Source: Anaerobacillus arseniciselenatis
GTDB lineage: Bacteria; Bacillota; Bacilli; Bacillales; Anaerobacillaceae
Direction: 5' to 3'
NCBI RefSeq assembly: GCF_001865995.1
Contig: NZ_MLQQ01000002.1
Span: 62,001-126,000 of the forward strand
DNA length: 64,000 nucleotides
Made by a program: the position numbers and the translations under genes
Notes under the pieces: generated by a model
What the model was told of the DNA's origin: nothing
Seen by the model: the letters and a program-made list of their open reading frames with translations, nothing else
Databases searched by the model: none
In this document: piece by piece, positions 54,571 to 61,968 of the stretch
Layout: each line of letters begins with the position of its first letter
Position numbering within the stretch: the stretch's first letter is position 1

Positions 54571-55809
54571 ATGAAAATTAAGATTTTATTACTATGTATA
54601 ATTATTAGCTTTAATTTTTTAACGATTGTTAGTGCAGAAGAGCCATTAACAGCAGCTTTTCTTCGCGATCAGCAATTATGGATCAAAAAGGGAGTCGAAG
54701 AAATACAACTTACAAAAGGGCAGAATGTGTACTCTCCAAAATGGTCATACGATGAACGTTTTATCGCCTATATTGATAGAGGGGCAAAAGGGGATCAATC
54801 TAACCTCCTTGTTTATGATGTGAAAAAACAAGAAAATTACCAGCCGTATGAGGTGCTTGAAACAGCAAATTTTAAATGGTCACCTATTAACAATCAACTT
54901 GCCTTTACTTCAGGTACAGTTTTAAATGTTACGAAAAATAAGAATGGTCGTCCGTTCGGGTTTGAAAATGTTTCTTTAGGTGTAAGTGATTTCGCATGGT
55001 TTCCGAATGGACACGATTTTATCGTTTCCTCACAAGCGAAATTACTCCCTAATGGATGGGGACCAATTCATCTTTTTAAAATTCCAATTGATGCAAATCT
55101 TAATGCCGAAAAAATGATGTCATTTTATACACTGGACACGAACACGACTGATCTATTTGCCATAAACGCAGAACATTTTAAATGGAGTCATGATGGTAAG
55201 TGGGTTAGTTTTCTTGCCACCCCTACAGCATCCATGTCCAATGACAGTAATACGTTATGTGTTTTATCGTCAACTGGAGAGCAGTTTCAAGCCATTGGAA
55301 AAATGTTATGGTATGAAGATTGGATAAAGTGGGCGTCATCAGCAAACCAACTTGCCTATATTTCAGGTGAGGGAAGATTTTTCGTTGAAAATAAGAAAAC
55401 AACGATTGCAGATATTCCTGTTGCTAAAAAACAGAAACAATACACACCTCAAGGATATGTAGATCTAGACTTAGAGTGGTTTTCTCAAGATCAGATGATT
55501 GTAGCTCGTGCCAAAGAAAATAAAGAGTGGGAGGAAGGCCCTGTCCCAACGATGTTTACGTCTCTTTACGCTATAAACTTAAAATCAAATGAACAAATGC
55601 AAATCACTTTTCCGAAAAATGAGGAGCTCGATGTAAAACCTCAAGTATTTGGTTCTTATGTAACATGGTTTCGCCGCACAAAAAATGATAATCGTAGGGA
55701 TGTATGGCTAAAGGACGGTATCGATGGAAAAGAACGTATGTGGATCGAAAATGTTGATTCACCACCAGTGTTTTCACCAAAAATGGTGTCATATACAGGT
55801 ACAATATGA
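54571..55809 (+). CDS. Secreted TolB-like beta-propeller protein
   Basis: 412 residues from the ATG at 54571 (AGGAGG upstream). A signal peptide ends near VSA-EEP at about residue 22. The mature protein has repeated propeller motifs (YSPKWSYDERFIAYIDRG, KWSPINNQLAFTSG, KWSHDGKWVSFLA), as in TolB-like domains. It should act outside the membrane. TolB-like Bacillus proteins often bind or process cell-surface ligands, but none is known here. The reading ends 12 bases before the palindromic element at 55821. Confidence 0.78.
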   Translation: MKIKILLLCIIISFNFLTIVSAEEPLTAAFLRDQQLWIKKGVEEIQLTKGQNVYSPKWSYDERFIAYIDRGAKGDQSNLLVYDVKKQENYQPYEVLETANFKWSPINNQLAFTSGTVLNVTKNKNGRPFGFENVSLGVSDFAWFPNGHDFIVSSQAKLLPNGWGPIHLFKIPIDANLNAEKMMSFYTLDTNTTDLFAINAEHFKWSHDGKWVSFLATPTASMSNDSNTLCVLSSTGEQFQAIGKMLWYEDWIKWASSANQLAYISGEGRFFVENKKTTIADIPVAKKQKQYTPQGYVDLDLEWFSQDQMIVARAKENKEWEEGPVPTMFTSLYAINLKSNEQMQITFPKNEELDVKPQVFGSYVTWFRRTKNDNRRDVWLKDGIDGKERMWIENVDSPPVFSPKMVSYTGTI

Positions 55810-55820
55810 AATTCCCACAA

Positions 55821-55933
55821 TGAATTTCATAATTCATTATTTTCGCCACTAAGATCAATAGATAGTTGCGTCATAACCATTCGCAAACTATCTATTGCGT
55901 GATATGGCTCATTTTTGGTTATTATGAAATTCA
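55821..55933. mobile_element. 113-bp palindromic-ended element, copy 2 (family C)
   Basis: Inverted relative to the copy at 37962-38075. The ends are TGAATTTCATAAT and ATTATGAAATTCA. The middle hairpin has arms ATAGATAGTT and AACTATCTAT around a loop with GCGTCATAACCATTCGC. It has no coding capacity. Confidence 0.78.
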
Positions 55934-55940
55934 CTCAACA

Positions 55941-55985
55941 GAAAAAAAGGCGAAAAACTGCAACAGTTTTTAACGCCTTTTTTCT
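55941..55985 (-). terminator. Terminator of the DUF2512 gene
   Basis: On the minus strand AAAAAAGGCG(TT)AAAAACTG and CAGTTTTTCGCCTTTTTTT form a long stem with a three-base loop and a T-tract. Confidence 0.88.
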
Positions 55986-56004
55986 TGAAACCACGTTGAT
56001 TATT

Positions 56005-56448
56005 TCATTTATCATTTTTTTCTTGATTACGTCCTGGTTCCTGCTCTTCCGCAAACTCAAAAGCGAAATCTCGATTGAAGTTCGGTTGTTTTTCACGGAC
56101 AATAGGCTTTATGTTTTTCAAAATATAAGAGTGGACAAATACTTCTGAACCCGCGATAAGCGTTGCTGATATTATGCTTCCCCAACCAATCATTAAATAG
56201 CTGTGAAAAAATATGCTGCCAAACACCCAGACGATTGTATAGATGAGGAAAAAATCGACGACGACTGCGTTCCTTTTTCCAATTCGCGGAAGAATGATTT
56301 GATCACCAACAAAGTATGAAAAAATCGTAATTAGTAAACTAAATGATATGATTTCAACTAAAGGTGCATTAAATAACAAACCTAAGCTAAACCAAAAGAC
56401 AATAAAACTAATTACAAATTTCATTAATAATACGTTTAAATGTTTCAT
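56005..56448 (-). CDS. DUF2512 family membrane protein (YndM-like)
   Basis: 147 residues with four hydrophobic helices: LNVLLMKFVISFIVFWFSLG, IISFSLLITIFSYFVGDQIILP, VVVDFFLIYTIVWVFGS, ISATLIAGSEVFVHSYI. The segment FSYFVGDQIILPRIGKRNAVVVDF is the DUF2512 signature. The tail is charged. AAGGAGG precedes the ATG. The function is unknown; the family is limited to spore formers. Confidence 0.85.
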   Translation of the reverse strand: MKHLNVLLMKFVISFIVFWFSLGLLFNAPLVEIISFSLLITIFSYFVGDQIILPRIGKRNAVVVDFFLIYTIVWVFGSIFFHSYLMIGWGSIISATLIAGSEVFVHSYILKNIKPIVREKQPNFNRDFAFEFAEEQEPGRNQEKNDK

Positions 56449-56648
56449 TGTATAATCCTCCTTCTTTGATTAATTCTGTTCAAAATGAAAAGAAACCATA
56501 CCTTAAGCAAAAACTTTATTTCAAGGCATAAAACTTGAATTAGCCGACAGAAAAATTCAAAATAGAGTTATTACTTTAGTTTTTAGGGAAAATAAAGAAA
56601 TATAGCAATAAATTATAATAGCAGGAAAGGAATAGGAGGAATGGTGAA

Positions 56649-57701
56649 TTGGAAATTGGTATAAGTACGTTTGTAGAAACAACACCGGACGTAAAAACTG
56701 GTGAAGTAATAAGTCATGCACAGCGCTTACGTGAAGTTGTAGAAGAAATCGTCCTAGCAGACCAAGTAGGTTTGGACGTGTTTGGTGTTGGTGAACACCA
56801 TCGTGAAGATTTTGCTGCGTCATCTCCGGCCGTCGTTTTGGCTGCGGCTGCTGCACAAACGAAAAATATTCGTTTAACGAGTGCAGTGACGGTTCTTTCT
56901 TCGGCAGACCCTGTTCGTGTTTTTCAAGATTTTGCTACCGTAGATGGGATTTCGAACGGTCGCGCTGAAATTATGGCTGGACGAGGTTCTTTTATCGAAT
57001 CATTTCCTTTGTTTGGTTACGATATCCAAGACTATCATGAGCTTTTTGATGAGAAGTTAGAACTATTGTTAAAAATACGGGAGTCTGAAAAAGTCTCGTG
57101 GAAAGGTGGGCACAGGCCGGCGATCAATAATCGCGGTGTTTATCCGCGACCAGTGCAAGATCCATTGCCTGTATGGATTGGTAGCGGCGGAAATTCAGAA
57201 TCTGTCGTTCGTGCTGGGAGGCTCGGATTACCACTTGTCTTAGCGATTATCGGGGGTAATCCAAAACAGTTTGCCCCACTCGTGCAACTGTATAAGAGAG
57301 CTGCAACTCAGGCAGGCCATGATGTTTCGAAATTGCCAGTAGCTTCACATTCCCACGGCTTTATTGCAGAAGACACCGAGACGGCAGCAAATAAATTCTT
57401 TCCTTCGACTCAGCAAGTGATGAACGTGATCGGTCGCGAGCGAGGTTGGCCACATTACGATCGCTCAAGCTTCGATGCCGCCCGCAGCTTAGAAGGTGCA
57501 CTATACGTAGGTGATCCTGAAACAGTGGCAACGAAAATTATTCACCTTCGTAAGGACGTTGGCATTACTCGCTTTATGTTACACGTTCCACTAGGCACTA
57601 TGCCCCATGAAGATGTCATGAAGGCGATTGAGCTGTTAGGGACAGAAGTCGCACCACGAGTCCGCGAAGAAGTTGGTAAATGGGAAGCGGAAAACAATTA
57701 A
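56649..57701 (+). CDS. LLM class flavin-dependent oxidoreductase
   Basis: 350 residues from a TTG, with GGAGG about ten bases upstream; no other start fits. The luciferase-like TIM barrel begins MEIGISTFVETTPD and has GLDVFGVGEHHREDFAASSP, NIRLTSAVTVLSSADPVRVF, RAEIMAGRGSF and LPVWIGSGGNSESVVRAG. Enzymes of this family use FMN or F420 with an organic substrate; that of this subgroup is unknown. The gene stands alone. Confidence 0.9.
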   Translation: MEIGISTFVETTPDVKTGEVISHAQRLREVVEEIVLADQVGLDVFGVGEHHREDFAASSPAVVLAAAAAQTKNIRLTSAVTVLSSADPVRVFQDFATVDGISNGRAEIMAGRGSFIESFPLFGYDIQDYHELFDEKLELLLKIRESEKVSWKGGHRPAINNRGVYPRPVQDPLPVWIGSGGNSESVVRAGRLGLPLVLAIIGGNPKQFAPLVQLYKRAATQAGHDVSKLPVASHSHGFIAEDTETAANKFFPSTQQVMNVIGRERGWPHYDRSSFDAARSLEGALYVGDPETVATKIIHLRKDVGITRFMLHVPLGTMPHEDVMKAIELLGTEVAPRVREEVGKWEAENN

Positions 57702-57782
57702 GCGATAGCGGGCGAGTGTATTTTAGTTCGAGCAACCTGATTTCAGTCGGTAAAAAATATTTTTATTAAAGAATTGTCCTTT

Positions 57783-57875
57783 AAGTGTCAGATCACCAAG
57801 CATCACGAAAAATAGACGTGTGTATGTAGTATTTGTCTATTTTCGTTGACTAGAGGTGACTGACGCTTTTTTGGT
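57783..57875. repeat. Family B-related hairpin repeat
   Basis: AAGTGTCAGATCACC and GGTGACTGACGCTTTTTT are outer arms, and AAATAGAC / GTCTATTT the inner ones, followed by TTGACTAGAGG. It is a diverged relative of the copies at 36669 and 39817 and may terminate the LLM gene. Confidence 0.6.
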
Positions 57876-57978
57876 GTGGATGATTCTTTTTTCTAACACA
57901 ATGAAATGATATTTTTATGATAAGATTGAAAAAAGTTAGAGAGTTAATGGGATTACATATTTGATAGATTAATAAGTG

Positions 57979-57996
57979 TAACGGACATGTCCGTTA
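57979..57996. repeat. 18-bp perfect palindrome related to family A
   Basis: TAACGGACATGTCCGTTA is self-complementary. It lies in the 420-base gap ahead of the ECF sigma gene, which also holds the repeat at 57783. Confidence 0.6.
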
Positions 57997-58121
57997 ACAG
58001 GCCAAACAAGCAGTAAACTTATATTTTTTCGAGAAATCCATCGTAATGATCTGTTTTTTTAAAATTTAGGTGTAACATTTCCTCGTTTTTTTCGTTATAA
58101 AGGTGAAAGGGGGATCGGAGC

Positions 58122-58643
58122 TTGGATAAAAACAAAAAAGAAAAGCTTGATGAGATTTACCGAAAGCATGCAAAGTCGCTTTATTATTTTTTATACCGGC
58201 TCTCAGGATCCTCTACGACCGCAGAAGATCTTGTTCAAGAGACTTTTTATAAAGCAACAATTTCTTTGTCTTTTTACGAAGATTATGAAGTGCGGAGTTG
58301 GCTATTCAAAGTGGCAAGGCATGCTTATTTAGATGAGTGGCGCAAACGAAAACGGTGGGAATGGGTCCCGTTTATCGATGCGATCCACAAACAAAGCGAT
58401 CTGTTAAGTCCATATGAGCAGCCAGAAGATTATGTCACCGCTAAAGAAAGTGAGGACGACATGATCCAATTAATGAAAAAACTGAATGAAACTTATCGCA
58501 CGATCATTTATTTGCGAGAAGACGAACAACTATCATATCAAGAAATTGCGGCCGTTCTAGATATGAATGAAAATCAAGTAAAAGTGACTTTACACCGGGC
58601 CCGGAACCGGCTTCATGAATTTGCTAGTAGACAGCACTTTTAA
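58122..58643 (+). CDS. ECF-type RNA polymerase sigma factor
   Basis: 173 residues from a TTG, preceded by AAGGGGG. Region 2: KHAKSLYYFLYRLSGSSTTAEDLVQETFYKA. These residues include the usual DLVQETF. Region 4: LNETYRTIIYLREDEQLSYQEIAAVLDMNENQVKVTLHRARNRL, cited in part, a typical helix-turn-helix. It is followed after eight bases by its likely anti-sigma factor. Target promoters are unknown; the upstream region has AAC-containing sequence (GTAACATTTCCTCG) that could be an autoregulated -35. Confidence 0.9.
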   Translation: MDKNKKEKLDEIYRKHAKSLYYFLYRLSGSSTTAEDLVQETFYKATISLSFYEDYEVRSWLFKVARHAYLDEWRKRKRWEWVPFIDAIHKQSDLLSPYEQPEDYVTAKESEDDMIQLMKKLNETYRTIIYLREDEQLSYQEIAAVLDMNENQVKVTLHRARNRLHEFASRQHF

Positions 58644-58651
58644 AGAAAGGA

Positions 58652-59644
58652 ATGAAATACATGATGACTGAATGGAATGAAAAAAAGGAGAAAAAAGTGT
58701 TACGCCGATACCGTTTTATGCTTACATTACGTATCCTTCGGGTCGCAGTAATTATGTTTTTTATATATTGGGCGTATATGATGGTCGTATCCATCGGCTA
58801 TCTCCATTCCGAGAAAGGCCATAAACTTGTCGCTTATTCGCAGCTTGCGATTGACTGGACATACCCGGGAATTTCTGCTGAGCACGGACTTAGTTTTGCA
58901 GAAATTAACTCGTTTCTCACGCAAGAAGCGGCCGTTCCTTTTTATCGGAAAATCGGTCAAGAGAAAAAAGATGTAGGTCAGCTACACGTGAGGAAACCAC
59001 TGACTGGATTTACGCGATCGAACTTTGAATTTTATCAAAAAAATGATCAGCCTGACTTTAACTTTTGGCTTCCAGTTCACCCAGAGACTGGGGAGGCGCT
59101 TGAGGCGAATAATTATCCTGGAGTTTGGGAGACGCTAGACAAAGTTCATGAAGGTACCGTTGCCGATCTTGCGTTTTCAACTAAAGAATTTATGACACCA
59201 GAAGAGTTGTTTATGTTATTAGAAGATTTTGACGTAGAAGTTGAGTGGATGCCCGTTTATATGGGTGAACTCGATCTGTTTACAGAAGGATGGTGGGGCG
59301 GAGATAATAGTGTCGCTGTTGAAGCTTGGGGACTCACATATGGAAGAGAGTTTGGAAGTGATTTTCTCTCATACAGTACTACGAATCTAACGATAGGAAG
59401 TATCGACAGAAACCAGCAACTAATGCTTGATAACATGAAACTTATTTACAACGATGATTCAAAATTTGCGGAAACGCTTTTCGGCACCCAATATTTTGCG
59501 AAAAGGATTCAATACCTTGAAGAAAACGGCTTTAATGTTTACGGTGCTGTAATCACCGGCCCAACGAAAGAACTATTACGATTACAAGAACTTGATGAGA
59601 TCCAAGGCGTTCAACTCGGCGAAATTACGTTTTGGAATTGGTAG
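58652..59644 (+). CDS. Membrane anti-sigma factor with Sigma_reg domains
   Basis: 330 residues: a cytoplasmic N-terminus (about 1-25), one membrane helix (about 28-50, ILRVAVIMFFIYWAYMMVVS) and a large extracytoplasmic part that ends with a Sigma_reg_C-like domain (VADLAFSTKEFMTPEELFML, LLRLQELDEIQGVQLGEITF). This is the architecture of YhdL-like anti-sigma factors for Bacillus ECF sigma factors. It lies eight bases after the sigma gene and likely holds it inactive at the membrane. Confidence 0.85.
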   Translation: MKYMMTEWNEKKEKKVLRRYRFMLTLRILRVAVIMFFIYWAYMMVVSIGYLHSEKGHKLVAYSQLAIDWTYPGISAEHGLSFAEINSFLTQEAAVPFYRKIGQEKKDVGQLHVRKPLTGFTRSNFEFYQKNDQPDFNFWLPVHPETGEALEANNYPGVWETLDKVHEGTVADLAFSTKEFMTPEELFMLLEDFDVEVEWMPVYMGELDLFTEGWWGGDNSVAVEAWGLTYGREFGSDFLSYSTTNLTIGSIDRNQQLMLDNMKLIYNDDSKFAETLFGTQYFAKRIQYLEENGFNVYGAVITGPTKELLRLQELDEIQGVQLGEITFWNW

Positions 59645-59694
59645 TTGGATTTCAGCACGACGAAAAATAGATATGATAAAAGGGAGAGGTTAGC

Positions 59695-59796
59695 GTGGTT
59701 ACTATCAATTTTTCAGGTTTGTTCCTTATTCTTTTCGTATTTGTAGCAGTAATCGGCGGGATTACGTTGCTAATACGTTGGATTTCAAAGAGATAG
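59695..59796 (+). CDS. 33-residue single-helix membrane protein
   Basis: A short frame starts at a GTG (59695) with AAGGGAGAGG upstream and reads MVTINFSGLFLILFVFVAVI then GGITLLIRWISKR. It is one hydrophobic helix with a basic end. It lies 50 bases after the anti-sigma gene and before the terminator at 59817, so it is probably the third gene of the sigma operon. A role in the membrane complex is possible. Confidence 0.6.
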   Translation: MVTINFSGLFLILFVFVAVIGGITLLIRWISKR

Positions 59797-59816
59797 ATTA
59801 TCAATGAAAATATAGA

Positions 59817-59854
59817 AAAGCGTTAGTTGCTGCTTTGCATCTAACGCTTTTTTT
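59817..59854 (+). terminator. Terminator of the ECF sigma operon
   Basis: AAAGCGTTAG and CTAACGCTTT form a 10-bp stem, followed by a T-tract of about seven. Confidence 0.92.
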
Positions 59855-60036
59855 GTGTGAATTGTAAAGGTTCACAAAATGTTTATATGTATTTTCTGTG
59901 AAAAAGTATGTTCAATTATGGAAAAAGTTGTATATTGTTTATATAGAGAAATGAAGGGATGGGATAAGAATTATTTAATAACCTTCCATAAAAACACCCG
60001 AGAGTTTAAAACAACTTTGAAGAGGAGGAAGAATGA

Positions 60037-61083
60037 ATGAAAAAGCTATGGTCTATGTCAATTGTGTTGATTTTAGCGTTTTTTTTAGCCGCCTGTAGTG
60101 GAGATAGTTCCACAGAACCTCCAGAAGAAAACAATAACTTACCCTCTGAAACTACCGATCCAAGAACTGACTCAGATTTAGATAGTTTAACAATGACTGA
60201 AAAAATTAGTGAAGAATGGTCACTTACTGGGCACGCGAATACTGGCGCACCGCTAAACTCTGCAGGTTTACGGGATGGCTGTCAACCGTGTCACTCTGGA
60301 AATGGATTTATGCAGCATTTAACCGATAATCCTTATACACCTCAAGCTGATGAGGAAGCAGGAGAAGAATTGAAATTACCGACGACGATTGACTGTGCGA
60401 CCTGTCATATTGGTCCTGGTCAAGAAATGTTGAAAACTGGAATGACTGAAGGGTATGTACCATTTGTAGATGGGGCATACGACGCTGGAAAGGAATCGGC
60501 ACTTTGTATTTCTTGTCATAACGGGAGAAGAGACACAGCTGATATGTATGAACAATGGGCATCAGGAGAAGGAAAACCAACAGCTTATCCGCATTATGAT
60601 GCTGGAGCATTATATTCAGGGGTCGGTGGTATGGAGTACCCAGATGTCGAATATCGAAATACGATTGGACACCAAATCCCTGGTTGTGTAGGCTGTCACA
60701 TGCCTGTTACTGATAAAGGATATGTTTCACATAACTTTAGTATGGATATAGCAGATATTGAAGCAAGTTGTGGTTCATGTCACTCGAATCTCAGTGATTT
60801 TTACGTAGGCGGAAACCTCCAAGCTCAACTTGATGAGTTACTTGAAGAACTACACGAGGCAGCAGTAGCCGCTGTTGATGGAGCGGAAGCTATCGGCATG
60901 TCGAGATTAACATTCCCGTTTGTCGATGCAGAAGGTGAAACTGTTGACCTTGACAATGTAAGTACAGAAGCTTTCGTTTCAGCCTACAATTATTATCTCG
61001 TAAAAACTGATAAGAGTGGAGGAATTCACAATCCTAAATATGCGATTTCTCTACTAGAAGAGTCTTTGAAAAAGCTTCGCTAG
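60037..61083 (+). CDS. Pentaheme cytochrome c lipoprotein (terminal reductase candidate)
   Basis: 348 residues with lipobox LAAC at about residue 20. Five heme sites: CQPCH, CATCH, CISCH, CVGCH, CGSCH. The C-terminus (ETVDLDNVSTEAFVSAYNYY then VKTDKSGGIHNPKYAISLL) resembles the end of pentaheme reductases of the NrfA/c552 kind, but the CXXCK site of NrfA is absent, so it is not a standard nitrite reductase. It is followed by a NapC/NirT-type tetraheme protein, the usual quinol-oxidising partner. The substrate is unknown. Confidence 0.85.
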   Translation: MKKLWSMSIVLILAFFLAACSGDSSTEPPEENNNLPSETTDPRTDSDLDSLTMTEKISEEWSLTGHANTGAPLNSAGLRDGCQPCHSGNGFMQHLTDNPYTPQADEEAGEELKLPTTIDCATCHIGPGQEMLKTGMTEGYVPFVDGAYDAGKESALCISCHNGRRDTADMYEQWASGEGKPTAYPHYDAGALYSGVGGMEYPDVEYRNTIGHQIPGCVGCHMPVTDKGYVSHNFSMDIADIEASCGSCHSNLSDFYVGGNLQAQLDELLEELHEAAVAAVDGAEAIGMSRLTFPFVDAEGETVDLDNVSTEAFVSAYNYYLVKTDKSGGIHNPKYAISLLEESLKKLR

Positions 61084-61219
61084 TTTTTAGTTGAATAATA
61101 AATTAAGAGATGGAGCTTAAGTACAAGATTAGCCTCCTTTTCAGCAAAATCAGCAAGAGACATTTTTAAGCATTTGAAACACAGCGCAAGAAAACTCCTC
61201 AAGAAGAAGGTGATTAGAA

Positions 61220-61684
61220 ATGTTTAAAAACCTTAATAAGAAGTTAACGTTGATCATTTTATTAAGTGTATTTGCGGGGATCGTTTTAGCCGTTGTTATG
61301 AATTCAGGGATTAAAGCGACCTCCAGTAATAGCTTTTGTTTAAATTGTCATGATGCTCCAGAATTCAAAGCCAATTATGACCTTACTCCTCATGCCAGAC
61401 TCGATTGTTTAGATTGTCATGGACAGGGGTTTGTTAAAGACAAAATTGGTGGAATTGGGCATTTCTTTGATACTGTTTCAGGTAAAAAAGACCCGAATAA
61501 TTATCCAAATATGAAGGCTGACGTACCAGACGAAATGTGTTTATCTTGTCACAACATGAATAATGTAAATCGTCATCCTGCAGTAATTTCAGGACATGAG
61601 ATTTATCGTAATTATGATTTAACGTGTATAGACTGTCATGATAGTGTGTTTATGCACGGAAGACTCGATGATCACTCTAACTAA
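61220..61684 (+). CDS. NapC/NirT-type membrane-anchored tetraheme cytochrome (NrfH-like)
   Basis: 154 residues. One N-terminal membrane helix (about 9-28) anchors the protein. Four heme sites follow: CLNCH, CLDCH, CLSCH, CIDCH. The pattern FCLNCHDAPEFKANYDLTPHARLDC is that of NrfH/NapC quinol dehydrogenases. It should pass electrons from menaquinol to the pentaheme protein encoded 136 bases upstream. AAGAAGGTG precedes the ATG. A terminator follows at 61766. Confidence 0.88.
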   Translation: MFKNLNKKLTLIILLSVFAGIVLAVVMNSGIKATSSNSFCLNCHDAPEFKANYDLTPHARLDCLDCHGQGFVKDKIGGIGHFFDTVSGKKDPNNYPNMKADVPDEMCLSCHNMNNVNRHPAVISGHEIYRNYDLTCIDCHDSVFMHGRLDDHSN

Positions 61685-61765
61685 TCGTTGGCTGTGCCCC
61701 CTTAAAAACTTGTTTCATAATGGGAAAGTGCATGCGATACTGTAGTACCAATCCAATAAACGAGT

Positions 61766-61803
61766 AAAAAGTAACCGTCGTCAAATGGGATGGTTACTTT
61801 TTT
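61766..61803 (+). terminator. Terminator of the cytochrome operon
   Basis: AAAAAGTAACC and GGTTACTTTTT form an 11-bp stem with a further CGTC/GATG extension and T-tract. Confidence 0.85.
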
Positions 61804-61968
61804 AGTACGCTTTTTTCATGTTCTTCAATACTACTGGTGACCCTAGAAATTTATAGTATGTAGCCATTTTTCAATTACATAGTACATGCATGATTTGTCC
61901 CCCTTGCGAATAGCTATTAATTAAGGATATAGTGACAAGCTCGAGATTTTGACTAGGAGGGATGATGA

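Noticed and set aside
59858..59878. TGTGAA...TTCACA as a fourth FNR-type site before the pentaheme gene
   Set aside because: The half-sites are separated by nine bases rather than four to six, which does not fit a CRP/FNR dimer.
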